Shown here in pieces: positions 6,040-12,909 of a stretch of DNA of 61,200 nucleotides. The notes under the pieces are model-generated. The model ran no database searches. It was not told where the DNA came from and saw nothing but the letters and a program-made list of their open reading frames with translations. The translations under genes were made by a program, and so were the position numbers. The DNA lies in IMG/VR virus record IMGVR_UViG_3300046744_000205, positions 1 through 61,200 of that record; one strand, given 5' to 3'. Numbering within the stretch: the stretch's first letter is position 1; each line of letters opens with the position of its first letter. This DNA comes from a virus.

Positions 6040-6071
6040 TTTGGTCATGTCGTACAAATTGCGTACATTCG
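6040..6071 (+). promoter_or_regulatory. Early promoter P2
   Basis: TTTG (6040-6043), 20 nt, then TACATTCG (6064-6071), one mismatch from TAnnTTTG. The block TTTGGTCATNTNGTACAAAT is nearly repeated in P3 (6253-6284), so the two promoters are recent duplicates. It drives the 50-aa gene. Confidence 0.7.
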
Positions 6072-6097
6072 TAGTATAATATTAAAAAGGAAAGAAA

Positions 6098-6250
6098 ATG
6101 AAAGAAATCATTGCACTTGTGTGGAAAGACAAAACAATCACGCACAAAAAAGGAAAAAAAGTTGTGACTCAATCAGTTGATGAGTTTATTTATCAGTCAT
6201 TAATAAACCAAGTCACTATTCCGACACGTCGGAAAAAGAAAGATAACTAA
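6098..6250 (+). CDS. Small basic protein, 50 aa, with palindrome-encoded tail
   Basis: Starts MKEIIALVWKDKTITHKKGK and ends with the palindrome-encoded IPTRRKK segment and KDN. It sits 27 nt after a promoter, with an A-rich leader. The palindrome occupies residues ~41-46 in frame and supplies part of the C-terminus. No homologue is recognised; the promoter supports expression. Confidence 0.55.
   Translation: MKEIIALVWKDKTITHKKGKKVVTQSVDEFIYQSLINQVTIPTRRKKKDN
6219..6234. repeat. Dispersed palindrome copy 5 (centre AC), inside a small CDS
   Basis: TTCCGACACGTCGGAA is read as part of I-PTRRK at the C-terminus of the 50-aa gene, 18 nt upstream of the -33 box of promoter P3. Confidence 0.95.
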
Positions 6251-6252
6251 AG

Positions 6253-6284
6253 TTTGGTCATATGGTACAAATGCCGTACATTTG
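6253..6284 (+). promoter_or_regulatory. Early promoter P3
   Basis: TTTG (6253-6256), 20 nt, then TACATTTG (6277-6284): full consensus. The predicted start near 6291 places a palindrome (6320-6337) in the leader of the 6354 gene. Confidence 0.8.
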
Positions 6285-6319
6285 TAGTATAATAATTAAG
6301 AAAGAAAGAAATACTAACC

Positions 6320-6337
6320 TTTCCGACATGTCGGAAA
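6320..6337. repeat. Dispersed palindrome copy 6 (centre AT), in a leader
   Basis: Perfect TTTCCGACATGTCGGAAA ending 16 nt before the ATG at 6354. In RNA it would form a hairpin just upstream of the start codon. Confidence 0.95.
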
Positions 6338-6353
6338 ACAAATTAAAAACAAA

Positions 6354-6725
6354 ATGAAAATAAAACAAAATTTCGCAGATGTAGTTGACATGAAAAGCCA
6401 CCTTGACCAATTTGATTGGAGAGAAGATGAAACAAGTAACAAGCTAGTTACAAACGATTTTGAGTTATCGTACAAGGCTAAATTGACTCAAGGCTATAAT
6501 GCAGGAGCGAGGTGGCACATGCTAATGCCATCAGTTCAAATCAGAGACATAAAGACCAATGAAATATTTTATAGGTGGGACATGTCTACACTAGCAGAGT
6601 GCAGTATCTTTTTAAGATGGTACGAAGAGATAAGAGCAAAAGCAAATAGAGAAAATGCCAATTTTCGTTCACGTAACAGAGCGTCAGCATTAAATAAGTT
6701 TTTTGAAGATTATGAGAGAATGTAG
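6354..6725 (+). CDS. Hypothetical early protein, 123 aa
   Basis: Starts MKIKQNFADVVDMKSHLDQF and contains ARWHMLMPSVQIRDIKTNEIFYRWD, then a charged C-terminus. It is the first gene after promoter P3, with a palindrome in its leader. The 3' end overlaps the next start by 14 nt. It looks soluble with mixed alpha/beta content; no family recognised. Confidence 0.7.
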   Translation: MKIKQNFADVVDMKSHLDQFDWREDETSNKLVTNDFELSYKAKLTQGYNAGARWHMLMPSVQIRDIKTNEIFYRWDMSTLAECSIFLRWYEEIRAKANRENANFRSRNRASALNKFFEDYERM

Positions 6726-6963
6726 TATAACAAAAGAAAAAATGACTGAAGGATGGATAGATGAAGATGTCTATAAATACTTCAAGTATCAGAAAGATGT
6801 CGTTGCTTATATAAAAAAGATAATGATCGAGGACAATGCTATGGGCGTTGCCGATTGGAATACAAACCAATCTGATGATGACATTTGTGATATAGGATAC
6901 AACCACTTCAATATATATTGGACTGAGTGGGTAGATGATCCATTAGTAGAAGAAGAAGATTAA
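6712..6963 (+). CDS. Conserved phage protein (CSITKEKMTEGW family), 83 aa
   Basis: The start at 6712 (MRECSITKEKMTEGWIDEDV) is preferred over an upstream TTG at 6703. The N-terminal Cys-x-Ile-Thr...EGW block and C-terminal YWTEWVDDP block are reminiscent of a small family found in phages of Bacteroidota. Acidic. No biochemical role is known to me. Confidence 0.7.
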   Translation: MRECSITKEKMTEGWIDEDVYKYFKYQKDVVAYIKKIMIEDNAMGVADWNTNQSDDDICDIGYNHFNIYWTEWVDDPLVEEED

Positions 6964-6965
6964 CC

Positions 6966-6983
6966 TTTCCGATATGTCGGAAA
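6966..6983. repeat. Dispersed palindrome copy 7 (TTTCCGATATGTCGGAAA)
   Basis: It lies two bases after the stop codon at 6963 and 16 nt before the ATG at 7000, the same distance as copy 6, and fills the intergenic gap. Confidence 0.95.
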
Positions 6984-6999
6984 ACAAATAAATAAAGTT

Positions 7000-7131
7000 A
7001 TGAGTAAAAATAAACACCAATGCCCGTGGGATCTAGCCTACGAGCAGAACAAAGACAGATATACAAAGGAGCAAATAGATGAAATGCTTCTTTGTGAGAT
7101 TCAAGAATTAATATACCAAGAAAATGATTAG
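7000..7131 (+). CDS. Small protein, 43 aa
   Basis: Encodes MSKNKHQCPWDLAYEQNKDR followed by an acidic helix ending IYQEND. It follows a palindrome leader, and its stop overlaps the next start (7124). Function unknown. Confidence 0.55.
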   Translation: MSKNKHQCPWDLAYEQNKDRYTKEQIDEMLLCEIQELIYQEND

Positions 7132-7360
7132 AACATTAAATTTACACTTACTACTTGTAAGTACACACTACGCAGAATTTTTTAGACACATTGCAGAGTC
7201 AAAAGGGGTAGGTTTAGGAGTATTATGCAACCAACTGATTGAGAACAACTACGATTGGGTAGACAGAGTTTTTAGTGACGAGGGTTGGAGAATTGAAGAC
7301 TTAGCACACGATTTTGTAGGACTATTAAAAGTAGACGAACATTTTTTACCAAGAATATAA
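7124..7360 (+). CDS. Hypothetical early protein, 78 aa
   Basis: Starts MIRTLNLHLLLVSTHYAEFF and then has an acidic alpha-helical region ending DEHFLPRI. It overlaps the 43-aa gene by 8 nt and is followed directly by promoter P4, so it ends a short operon. No family recognised. Confidence 0.55.
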   Translation: MIRTLNLHLLLVSTHYAEFFRHIAESKGVGLGVLCNQLIENNYDWVDRVFSDEGWRIEDLAHDFVGLLKVDEHFLPRI

Positions 7361-7392
7361 TTTGGTCACACTAAAGTAATGTACTATATTTG
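7361..7392 (+). promoter_or_regulatory. Early promoter P4
   Basis: TTTG (7361-7364), 20 nt, then TATATTTG (7385-7392). It starts with TTTGGTCA and is followed by TACAACAA, both shared with P5 (9194). It reads into the Gp88-like gene at 7416. Confidence 0.85.
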
Positions 7393-7415
7393 TACAACAA
7401 TAAAACAATAACACA

Positions 7416-8102
7416 ATGAATTACAAGATTCCAAAGAACCTTTTAAGTAAGGGTTCGACAAACGCAAAGACAGCAAAGAACCACATCGATACGTACATAT
7501 TGTACCTATCACCTTACAATCAGAATAGCTTGGGCATCAATGTATGTCCGAAAGCAAGTGAGGGTTGTGCGAAAGCATGTTTGTTCACGGCAGGCAGGGG
7601 TAAGTTTACCAATGTACAAAACGCTAGGATAAACAAGACAGAGTACTACCTTCAAGACAAGGAGAGGTTTATACTTCAGATGGCATCAGAGTTAGTCAAG
7701 ATAAACAAGAAAGGTAAAGCCTTGATCCGACTAAACGGAACGAGCGACATCGACTTCATAGCATTACTAAAAAAGTATGCCAAGCTAGATGTATTCGACC
7801 TAAATAATCTGATATTCTATGACTACACAAAAATCATAGGCAAGGTACGCAAGTACATAGACAAGCCGTACACACTCACGTTTTCTAGAGCAGAAGACAA
7901 CGAGAACGAGATGATGCAAGCACTACACTTGGGTACAAACGTATCGGTAGTGTTCAATAGAGAACTACCAAGCACATACAGAGGTTTCAAGGTAGTAGAT
8001 GGCGACATAACAGATGTCGAGATGATGAAATATAACGGAGTAATACTTGGACTCAAAGCCAAAGGCGATGCCAAGAAAGATAAAACAGGATTTGTAGTAT
8101 GA
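7416..8102 (+). CDS. Gp88-like protein with Cys cluster, 228 aa
   Basis: The N-terminal half has KNLLSKGSTNAKTAKN, then CPKASEGCAKACLFTAGRG (residues ~44-62), a C-x7-C-x3-C pattern typical of the Gp88/DUF7227-type proteins found in many phages. The middle has LIRLNGTSDIDF, and the C-terminus FSRAEDNEN and VVDGDITDVEMM. The Cys cluster suggests metal binding, possibly an Fe-S cluster; the family's reaction is unknown to me. It is transcribed from P4 and overlaps the next gene by ATGA. Confidence 0.75.
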   Translation: MNYKIPKNLLSKGSTNAKTAKNHIDTYILYLSPYNQNSLGINVCPKASEGCAKACLFTAGRGKFTNVQNARINKTEYYLQDKERFILQMASELVKINKKGKALIRLNGTSDIDFIALLKKYAKLDVFDLNNLIFYDYTKIIGKVRKYIDKPYTLTFSRAEDNENEMMQALHLGTNVSVVFNRELPSTYRGFKVVDGDITDVEMMKYNGVILGLKAKGDAKKDKTGFVV

Positions 8103-8344
8103 ATAGAATTGAAAAAGCATTTGAAGAACTGAAAAGCAGAGGACTGCCCGTGTTCAAGTACGAACATACAAGCGGATATTTTCAGATAGATACAGAGAGA
8201 TTTAGTTTTAGCAAAATGCAAGAGGGGTATTACCTCGATTACTATGATCAATATTTCAATGAGAACATAGAAAAATTGCTAAACAAGTACGACCTTTATT
8301 ATGAATGGGAAAACCCTGCGGTAGTATCAATACACGATCAATAA
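8099..8344 (+). CDS. Hypothetical early protein, 81 aa
   Basis: Acidic, aromatic-rich protein starting MNRIEKAFEELKSRGLPVFK. The YEHTSGYFQIDTERFSFSKM region suggests a beta-sheet domain. Coupled by ATGA to the Gp88-like gene, and a palindrome follows immediately after its stop. Unknown function. Confidence 0.65.
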   Translation: MNRIEKAFEELKSRGLPVFKYEHTSGYFQIDTERFSFSKMQEGYYLDYYDQYFNENIEKLLNKYDLYYEWENPAVVSIHDQ

Positions 8345-8360
8345 TTCCGACACGTCGGAA
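8345..8360. repeat. Dispersed palindrome copy 8 (centre AC)
   Basis: TTCCGACACGTCGGAA begins directly after the stop codon of 8099-8344 and ends 30 nt before the ATG at 8391. Confidence 0.95.
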
Positions 8361-8390
8361 AAACAATAACAACTTAAAAATAAAAATAAA

Positions 8391-8765
8391 ATGCCAAAGT
8401 TAACACACGACGAATTTGACAGACACATGGGAAGAAAACGACCCATGTCTTTAGAAAACCCAAACAAACCACTTGTTTGGATTAAATGCAACGAGGTTGT
8501 CTATGTAGAAATTAATGACTACATATATTATATAGACGACTCAACTAACGAGCAAGTAATGAAGAAGTGGAAAAAATCAGAAGTAAGAATTGAAGAATTT
8601 TTAGAAGATTATAACGCTTTAATTAGCGAGTTCAATGAAGAGTTAAGCGGAATAGATGATGCTGAATTGAACTCGGAAGCTAAAACAATTAAAGATGTAC
8701 ATATAGAAAATATACAAGATGACGATTATCTCATCGAAGAGTATTACGAAATTATAAAATTATAA
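8391..8765 (+). CDS. Hypothetical acidic protein, 124 aa
   Basis: Starts MPKLTHDEFDRHMGRKRPMS. The C-terminal half is strongly acidic (EEFLEDYNALISEFNEELSG..., DDDYLIEEYYEI). No family recognised. A palindrome sits in its leader; the next gene follows after 10 nt. Confidence 0.65.
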   Translation: MPKLTHDEFDRHMGRKRPMSLENPNKPLVWIKCNEVVYVEINDYIYYIDDSTNEQVMKKWKKSEVRIEEFLEDYNALISEFNEELSGIDDAELNSEAKTIKDVHIENIQDDDYLIEEYYEIIKL

Positions 8766-8775
8766 AAAGATTAAA

Positions 8776-9186
8776 ATGAAATTACAAGTAAAATTAAATT
8801 TAGATTACGAGACATTTGAAAACATAGTTGTAACCGCACTTGAGGGTGGTAGTAACTATTGGTATATACTAGGCGACATAAAAGGTTGCCCGCTAAGTTT
8901 TGAGATGACCGACAAAGCACCATCAGAACGTATAGCATACGGATTGTGGCACAACAAAGATGCAGAGGTGTATATTCACGATAATGAAATGGACATATGT
9001 GATGATGGAGAAGATGATACAGAGTTGTTGGGCATACTAACATACGATAGTGTGAGAGAGAGAATGCAGTTGGCTACGGAAAACCATTTGAGTGAGTTAG
9101 AGTCAATGATAAGTGGAGATTTTGATGCGTGTACTGCCGACACATTATTTCAAGTATTAGTAATGGGAGAAGTAGTATTTGGGTAA
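8776..9186 (+). CDS. Conserved small phage protein, 136 aa
   Basis: Starts MKLQVKLNLDYETFENIVVT, followed by ALEGGSNYWYILGD and acidic, alternating beta/alpha segments. The EGGSNYWY block is a recurrent motif of short phage proteins with no assigned function. It ends the P4 operon; promoter P5 starts 8 nt after the stop. Confidence 0.65.
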   Translation: MKLQVKLNLDYETFENIVVTALEGGSNYWYILGDIKGCPLSFEMTDKAPSERIAYGLWHNKDAEVYIHDNEMDICDDGEDDTELLGILTYDSVRERMQLATENHLSELESMISGDFDACTADTLFQVLVMGEVVFG

Positions 9187-9193
9187 GGTAAAA

Positions 9194-9225
9194 TTTGGTC
9201 AAACGATGTTATTATTATATATTTG
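9194..9225 (+). promoter_or_regulatory. Early promoter P5
   Basis: TTTG (9194-9197), 20 nt, then TATATTTG (9218-9225): full consensus with the TTTGGTCA and TACAACAA flanks of P4. The start near 9232 puts the palindrome hairpin 9247-9270 close to the 5' end of the RNA. Confidence 0.85.
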
Positions 9226-9249
9226 TACAACAATTATACAACCAATCCC

Positions 9250-9267
9250 TTTCCGATGAGTCGGAAA
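9250..9267. repeat. Dispersed palindrome copy 9 (centre TGAG), 5' leader
   Basis: TTTCCGATGAGTCGGAAA, extended by CCC/GGG to a 10-bp stem (9247-9270). It lies between P5 and the ATG at 9289. Confidence 0.95.
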
Positions 9268-9288
9268 GGGTACTTACCCCCAACAAAC

Positions 9289-9492
9289 ATGTATATAGAA
9301 GAATTTTTAATAGCTAAGCCAAGATATTTGTACGTTGAGATAGATGATCTTGATCTAATGTACGAAATGGATTACACAGAAGTTAAACGATTAATAAAAT
9401 GGCATAACGATATGCTTGAAACTAATTACCAAACCATCAATGAGTTCAATGATGATGAGGATTACAGAAAAATAAAAATACAATTAAAATAA
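9289..9492 (+). CDS. Hypothetical early protein, 67 aa
   Basis: Encodes MYIEEFLIAKPRYLYVEIDD and an acidic helical remainder. The ATG at 9289 is preferred because an upstream in-frame TTG at 9223 lies inside the -7 box of P5 and the next ATG (9256) lies inside the palindrome. Unknown function. Confidence 0.55.
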   Translation: MYIEEFLIAKPRYLYVEIDDLDLMYEMDYTEVKRLIKWHNDMLETNYQTINEFNDDEDYRKIKIQLK

Positions 9493-9499
9493 AAACAAT

Positions 9500-9733
9500 A
9501 TGAAAGATTTAAAAGAAGTATCAAGCGAGGACTTGAGACAAGAGTTAGAATTACGAGGTTGGTACACCCAAAACTTATGGCACGTTGATAATGTGATGGA
9601 GTTTCACGATTGCACATCAGAATATGCAATGAGATTGCTAGATTTTGTGCTAACATCAGAACACATTACAGATGAAGTGTTCCGTGATATTGATGCATTA
9701 ATAGAACAACATAAACGAAAAGATGATGAATAA
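9500..9733 (+). CDS. Hypothetical early protein, 77 aa
   Basis: Starts MKDLKEVSSEDLRQELELRG and contains a W-rich middle and an acidic helix (FRDIDALIEQHKRKDDE). Transcribed from P5, overlapping the next gene by 11 nt. No family recognised. Confidence 0.6.
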   Translation: MKDLKEVSSEDLRQELELRGWYTQNLWHVDNVMEFHDCTSEYAMRLLDFVLTSEHITDEVFRDIDALIEQHKRKDDE

Positions 9734-10106
9734 TAATAAACTAATAGCAGAATTTATGGAGTTCCCTACTCATACAGATGCAGTAGATGATAGAACAATA
9801 GCATATTATGTTGGCGAAAGTATTATGCATACAGATAATACAGAAAATGAAAACGATTGTGATGTGTTTCATCCCGATGATATGCAATTTCACACCTCGT
9901 GGGATTGGCTGATGCCCGTAGTTGAGAAGATATTCAGTCTTGGATATCACTATGAAATAAAACCAAGATATATGATGATAAAAGAAAGGTTAAGTAATGA
10001 TGAGTCTGAAGTTGTGGTTTTTGAATCTAATTTTAAGGGTCAAAACAAATCGCAAATAGAAATCATATACAATGCAGTAATAGAATTTATAGAAAGTTAT
10101 GAATAG
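9723..10106 (+). CDS. Conserved phage protein (HTSWDWLMPVVEKI motif), 127 aa
   Basis: An acidic protein with YYVGESIMHTDN, then FHTSWDWLMPVVEKIFSLGY, which occurs in many small phage proteins, and a C-terminal IEIIYNAVIEFIESYE helix. The conserved Trp and His residues suggest a compact fold; function unknown. Start overlaps the upstream stop, and the 3' end overlaps the next start. Confidence 0.7.
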   Translation: MMNNNKLIAEFMEFPTHTDAVDDRTIAYYVGESIMHTDNTENENDCDVFHPDDMQFHTSWDWLMPVVEKIFSLGYHYEIKPRYMMIKERLSNDESEVVVFESNFKGQNKSQIEIIYNAVIEFIESYE

Positions 10107-10386
10107 ATTAATAGTATTTAAAGATGATTTTGTCTTTGTAGATGTAACAGACATTGCAAAGAGTCTTTGGGGTAAAGAAGACTTGTATGTAGTAGATGTA
10201 GATAGACAAATAGAACATCTGATTGAGAGTAATTACCAACTTAAAAATTATTTACATAGTGGAACATTAAGGGTGTGCATCGAAGGTGGACACCTACCCA
10301 CACCAAGCATTGATTGGTGGGATGATTCAGAGAAGATTACCCACGAAGGATATGTTTATGTAAGAACAAAAGATATAATAAAATGA
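10099..10386 (+). CDS. Hypothetical early protein, 95 aa
   Basis: Starts MNRLIVFKDDFVFVDVTDIA with alternating beta-like segments and ends YVYVRTKDIIK. ATGA coupled downstream to the 56-aa gene. No family recognised. Confidence 0.6.
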   Translation: MNRLIVFKDDFVFVDVTDIAKSLWGKEDLYVVDVDRQIEHLIESNYQLKNYLHSGTLRVCIEGGHLPTPSIDWWDDSEKITHEGYVYVRTKDIIK

Positions 10387-10553
10387 ACAGAGAAAGATTA
10401 AGCATTTATGAAGAGTGTAAGATAATAGTTGCACTAGAGAGAAAAGTATTAAGTCTCAAACACGATATCCAACACGCAGGAAGTAATGCGGTGGTTAATA
10501 TGTGGGATACAGAGGTAAAAGAATTAACACAAATAATAAATAAATTAAAATGA
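10383..10553 (+). CDS. Small coiled-coil protein, 56 aa
   Basis: Encodes MNRERLSIYEECKIIVALER followed by heptad-like Leu/Ile spacing and ending IINKLK. It is coupled to both neighbours by ATGA overlaps, which supports translation. Confidence 0.6.
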   Translation: MNRERLSIYEECKIIVALERKVLSLKHDIQHAGSNAVVNMWDTEVKELTQIINKLK

Positions 10554-10765
10554 AAGTATTTGATAGCATTTATACGGCTGATGGATTTGAAATCTATTGG
10601 CTACACGACCATACAGACACCACACTACAAAATCCTGAGAATGATCTCTATCAACTCGATTACGAGTTTTATGAGGTATGTCAAGAGATAGTACAGAGCG
10701 GTGCTGACTTTGAGAATTATGTTTTTAGTGATAAACAATTAAAAGATATGCGAAATGACAAATAA
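10550..10765 (+). CDS. Hypothetical acidic protein, 71 aa
   Basis: Starts MKVFDSIYTADGFEIYWLHD, with a strongly acidic centre and ending KDMRNDK. Its 3' end overlaps the 28-aa gene. No family recognised. Confidence 0.6.
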   Translation: MKVFDSIYTADGFEIYWLHDHTDTTLQNPENDLYQLDYEFYEVCQEIVQSGADFENYVFSDKQLKDMRNDK

Positions 10766-10841
10766 AAGATTAATCAAGAGGTTTGTGCTTGGGTTTATAT
10801 TATTCCAAGCGACATTAATTCTACTAACTTTTGTGTTATGA
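10755..10841 (+). CDS. Tiny membrane protein, 28 aa
   Basis: A basic start (MTNKRLIKR) is followed by one hydrophobic segment (FVLGFILFQATLILLTFVL). It lies between two genes with overlaps on both sides and ends within the start of the transglycosylase. It could be a membrane partner or leader peptide; existence rests on context. Confidence 0.45.
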   Translation: MTNKRLIKRFVLGFILFQATLILLTFVL

Positions 10842-11320
10842 TTAGTAGATTTATTGTTTTTATGTTAATGTTTGTGCTAGGTTTTCCGACCCGTCGGAAA
10901 CCTAGTCACAAAACAACAGAGAGAACTATCATCTCTGTGCCTGCAAAAGACACGACGTTGTCAGATTGGGATAAGCTTATAAACGCAATCATCTACGTTG
11001 AGAGCAGAGGTAATGACTCTGCGATTGGCGATAGAGGTAAAGCAGTTGGTTGCCTACAGATACACCCTATATGTGTGAGAGAGGTTAACCGAATCTTACG
11101 CAAGAATGATATGCCATTAGTATATACGTTAGAGGATAGATACAACAGAACAAAATCTATTGAGATGTTCAATATCATAGCAGAGCAATACGAGTGCTGT
11201 GAATACATAGAGTTTATGGATTACGCAGAGATAGTAGCAAGGCGATGGAACGGAGGTCCGAGAGGACATAAAAAAAGAGCAACAATTAAATATTTTAACA
11301 AAGTAAAAAAACAATTATGA
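10838..11320 (+). CDS. Exported lytic transglycosylase-like peptidoglycan hydrolase, 160 aa
   Basis: An N-terminal signal-like segment (MISRFIVFMLMFVLGF) precedes a lysozyme-fold domain: LINAIIYVESRGND with the candidate catalytic Glu55, VGCLQIHPI, and ARRWNGGPRGHKKR near the C-terminus, all typical of soluble lytic transglycosylase relatives. A palindrome is inserted in frame immediately after the signal segment (residues 16-21, FPTRRK). Its place in the early region rather than the lysis cluster suggests a role in the host periplasm early in infection, such as remodelling or superinfection exclusion (inference). Confidence 0.75.
   Translation: MISRFIVFMLMFVLGFPTRRKPSHKTTERTIISVPAKDTTLSDWDKLINAIIYVESRGNDSAIGDRGKAVGCLQIHPICVREVNRILRKNDMPLVYTLEDRYNRTKSIEMFNIIAEQYECCEYIEFMDYAEIVARRWNGGPRGHKKRATIKYFNKVKKQL
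10883..10900. repeat. Dispersed palindrome copy 10 (centre CC), inside a CDS
   Basis: TTTCCGACCCGTCGGAAA in an extended hairpin (CTAGG...CCTAG flanks, with one extra T on the left). It encodes the junction after the signal segment of the transglycosylase. Confidence 0.95.
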
Positions 11321-11541
11321 GTAACATGAGTTATTGCAGGTTTGAAAATACTGCACGAGATTTAGAAGATTGCCTAGATGCAATCCAAAACGGAGAGATT
11401 AATGATTTAGGTAGTCAGTATGAGGTAGATGCCTTAGAACAGCTACTTGATTTATGTAGAGACGTTGTAGCATACAAAGATGAAATTCAGGATGCTATTG
11501 ACAACAACAACAACAATGATTTAGATGTAATACCACACTAA
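11317..11541 (+). CDS. Conserved phage protein (MSNMSYCRFENT family), 74 aa
   Basis: The opening MSNMSYCRFENTARDLEDCL is a well-recurring start in small phage proteins, followed by an acidic helix and an Asn repeat. Coupled to the transglycosylase by ATGA. Function unknown. Confidence 0.75.
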   Translation: MSNMSYCRFENTARDLEDCLDAIQNGEINDLGSQYEVDALEQLLDLCRDVVAYKDEIQDAIDNNNNNDLDVIPH

Positions 11542-11542
11542 T

Positions 11543-11827
11543 ATGAAGTATAGAATTATTAACGACAAGACAAACGAAGTAGAATGGGAGTTATTCTCTT
11601 GGGAAGAGGCATCTGAATTGGTAGATATGGAGAAAGAATCCATCATTCAAGTGATTGAATGTAGAAAGTGTTCAAACGATGCAGATGAAAGACACGATGC
11701 GTACGGAATATCTACAGGGTATTGGTGTGATCCGTGTTATCATTCAAACAAGTATCCATATCGCAAAGACGCATATGAGACCATTGAGACGCACGGATAT
11801 GGCGAAAGGCTAGGAAATGATTACTAA
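11543..11827 (+). CDS. Zinc-ribbon protein, 94 aa
   Basis: Contains CRKC (residues ~39-42) and CDPC (~60-63) with intervening basic and aromatic residues: a two-CxxC zinc-ribbon pattern. The C-terminus is YRKDAYETIETHG. It probably binds nucleic acid or protein. It ends the P5 operon before promoter P6. Confidence 0.7.
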   Translation: MKYRIINDKTNEVEWELFSWEEASELVDMEKESIIQVIECRKCSNDADERHDAYGISTGYWCDPCYHSNKYPYRKDAYETIETHGYGERLGNDY

Positions 11828-11833
11828 AATAAA

Positions 11834-11864
11834 TTTGCGTACTCAAGATATTATACTATCTTTG
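11834..11864 (+). promoter_or_regulatory. Early promoter P6
   Basis: TTTG (11834-11837), 19 nt, then TATCTTTG (11857-11864). The TTTGCGTAC extension matches P1. It drives the replication and recombination block from 11890. Confidence 0.8.
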
Positions 11865-11889
11865 TACCATTATTAAACACAATATAAAA

Positions 11890-12072
11890 ATGAAAAAAGT
11901 AAAATTTAACGACAATCAGAAGAGGCAATTATCATTGTTTTTATCTGAACAATTAGAAACCTTAGAGAAGGAGAAAAGGATTGGAAGAATTCATTATAAC
12001 AATCCCGAAATTATTAAAACCATTAGGGGAGCTATTGAAGTTGGAATAGCTGAAGAGATATGGAACAGATAA
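11890..12072 (+). CDS. Hypothetical protein, 60 aa
   Basis: Starts MKKVKFNDNQKRQLSLFLSE with an amphipathic helix and a short GIRIHY segment. First gene after P6. No family recognised. Confidence 0.55.
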   Translation: MKKVKFNDNQKRQLSLFLSEQLETLEKEKRIGRIHYNNPEIIKTIRGAIEVGIAEEIWNR

Positions 12073-12091
12073 TATTAACCAATTAAACACA

Positions 12092-12484
12092 ATGAAATCA
12101 ATTAGACAACAATTATTAGATGCCAAGACATTTGGTGCAGACAAACTAGAGATTCAAAGGTTACAACAACTTTTGAATGAGGAAGAGGCTTACAGAATCG
12201 ATGAGATATTTGATGAGGAATCAGATAGTGAGTTTCAGATTAAAGAGGTAACAAATCAGTTACAAGAATTATTAATTAAGAAGAACAGAGCATATGGCAA
12301 CTCGGCACTAGAGCCATTGAACGTATTCTCAAGTCAGAACGCAGTAGATTCTCTGTGTGCTAGACTAGATGACAAGTTAAGCAGAATCAAGAACAAAGGG
12401 CTAAACGATAAGACAGAAGACACGTTATTCGATTTAGCAGGGTATTTAATATTATTAATTATAGCAAAAAATGAGCAAGACTAA
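12092..12484 (+). CDS. MazG/Nmad1-like protein, 130 aa
   Basis: An N-terminal amphipathic region precedes an all-alpha domain with LLIKKNRAYGNSALEPLNVF, ARLDDKLSRIKNK and DTLFDLAGYLILLIIAK. This pattern matches the nucleotide-modification-associated domain 1 (pfam07659) and MazG-like proteins, which act on nucleotides. A plausible role is dNTP pool control or base modification support; the catalytic metal residues cannot be confirmed by eye. Confidence 0.7.
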   Translation: MKSIRQQLLDAKTFGADKLEIQRLQQLLNEEEAYRIDEIFDEESDSEFQIKEVTNQLQELLIKKNRAYGNSALEPLNVFSSQNAVDSLCARLDDKLSRIKNKGLNDKTEDTLFDLAGYLILLIIAKNEQD

Positions 12485-12629
12485 ACAATTATTAGACGAT
12501 ATGCACTCTATGGATTTTTATAGTGTGTATGCAGATTCGGAGTATTGGTACAACGAGTGGGAGAAGATCAACAGAGAGAGAGTAAACAATTCAGATAAAA
12601 TTATATTAAAAAAAAATGAAACACCATAA
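12471..12629 (+). CDS. Small acidic protein, 52 aa
   Basis: Starts MSKTKQLLDDMHSMDFYSVY and ends IILKKNETP. It overlaps the Nmad1-like gene upstream and the DnaA-like gene downstream (12616). Support comes from overlaps and composition only. Confidence 0.5.
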   Translation: MSKTKQLLDDMHSMDFYSVYADSEYWYNEWEKINRERVNNSDKIILKKNETP

Positions 12630-12909
12630 GTTTAAAATTTACGCAGAGAGAATCGCAGAAGAGTTTGATATATCAATCAAAGCATTGTTCTGTAAAAACA
12701 AAAGCAGGAACATAGTAGACGCACGTTACATATTATATCTAACGTGTGCTAAGAAAGGATTTAAGCCGTGTGATATAGAAAGGCTTATGGCTAAAAATAA
12801 GTACAAAATCAAGCACAACAGCATTTTACATGGTATCGATGTGATGAAACAGAAGATTGAATTTGAAGATGACTACAGAGATTTAGTAGACGAATTATGT
12901 ACGATTTAG
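12616..12909 (+). CDS. Short DnaA domain IV-like DNA-binding protein, 97 aa
   Basis: A helix-turn-helix-like region reads RNIVDARYILYLTCAKKGFK and then KIKHNSILHGIDVMKQ, resembling the DnaA C-terminal domain (variable R/A, then RDHSTVLHA region; here weakly KHNSILHG). There is no AAA+ ATPase domain. It sits just before the recombination genes and may bind the iterons or origin. A second, clearer DnaA-C protein is at 19874. Confidence 0.55.
   Translation: MKHHKFKIYAERIAEEFDISIKALFCKNKSRNIVDARYILYLTCAKKGFKPCDIERLMAKNKYKIKHNSILHGIDVMKQKIEFEDDYRDLVDELCTI

Noticed and set aside
9223-9288. Longer N-terminus for the 67-aa gene starting at TTG 9223
   Set aside because: The TTG is inside the -7 box of promoter P5, upstream of the transcription start.
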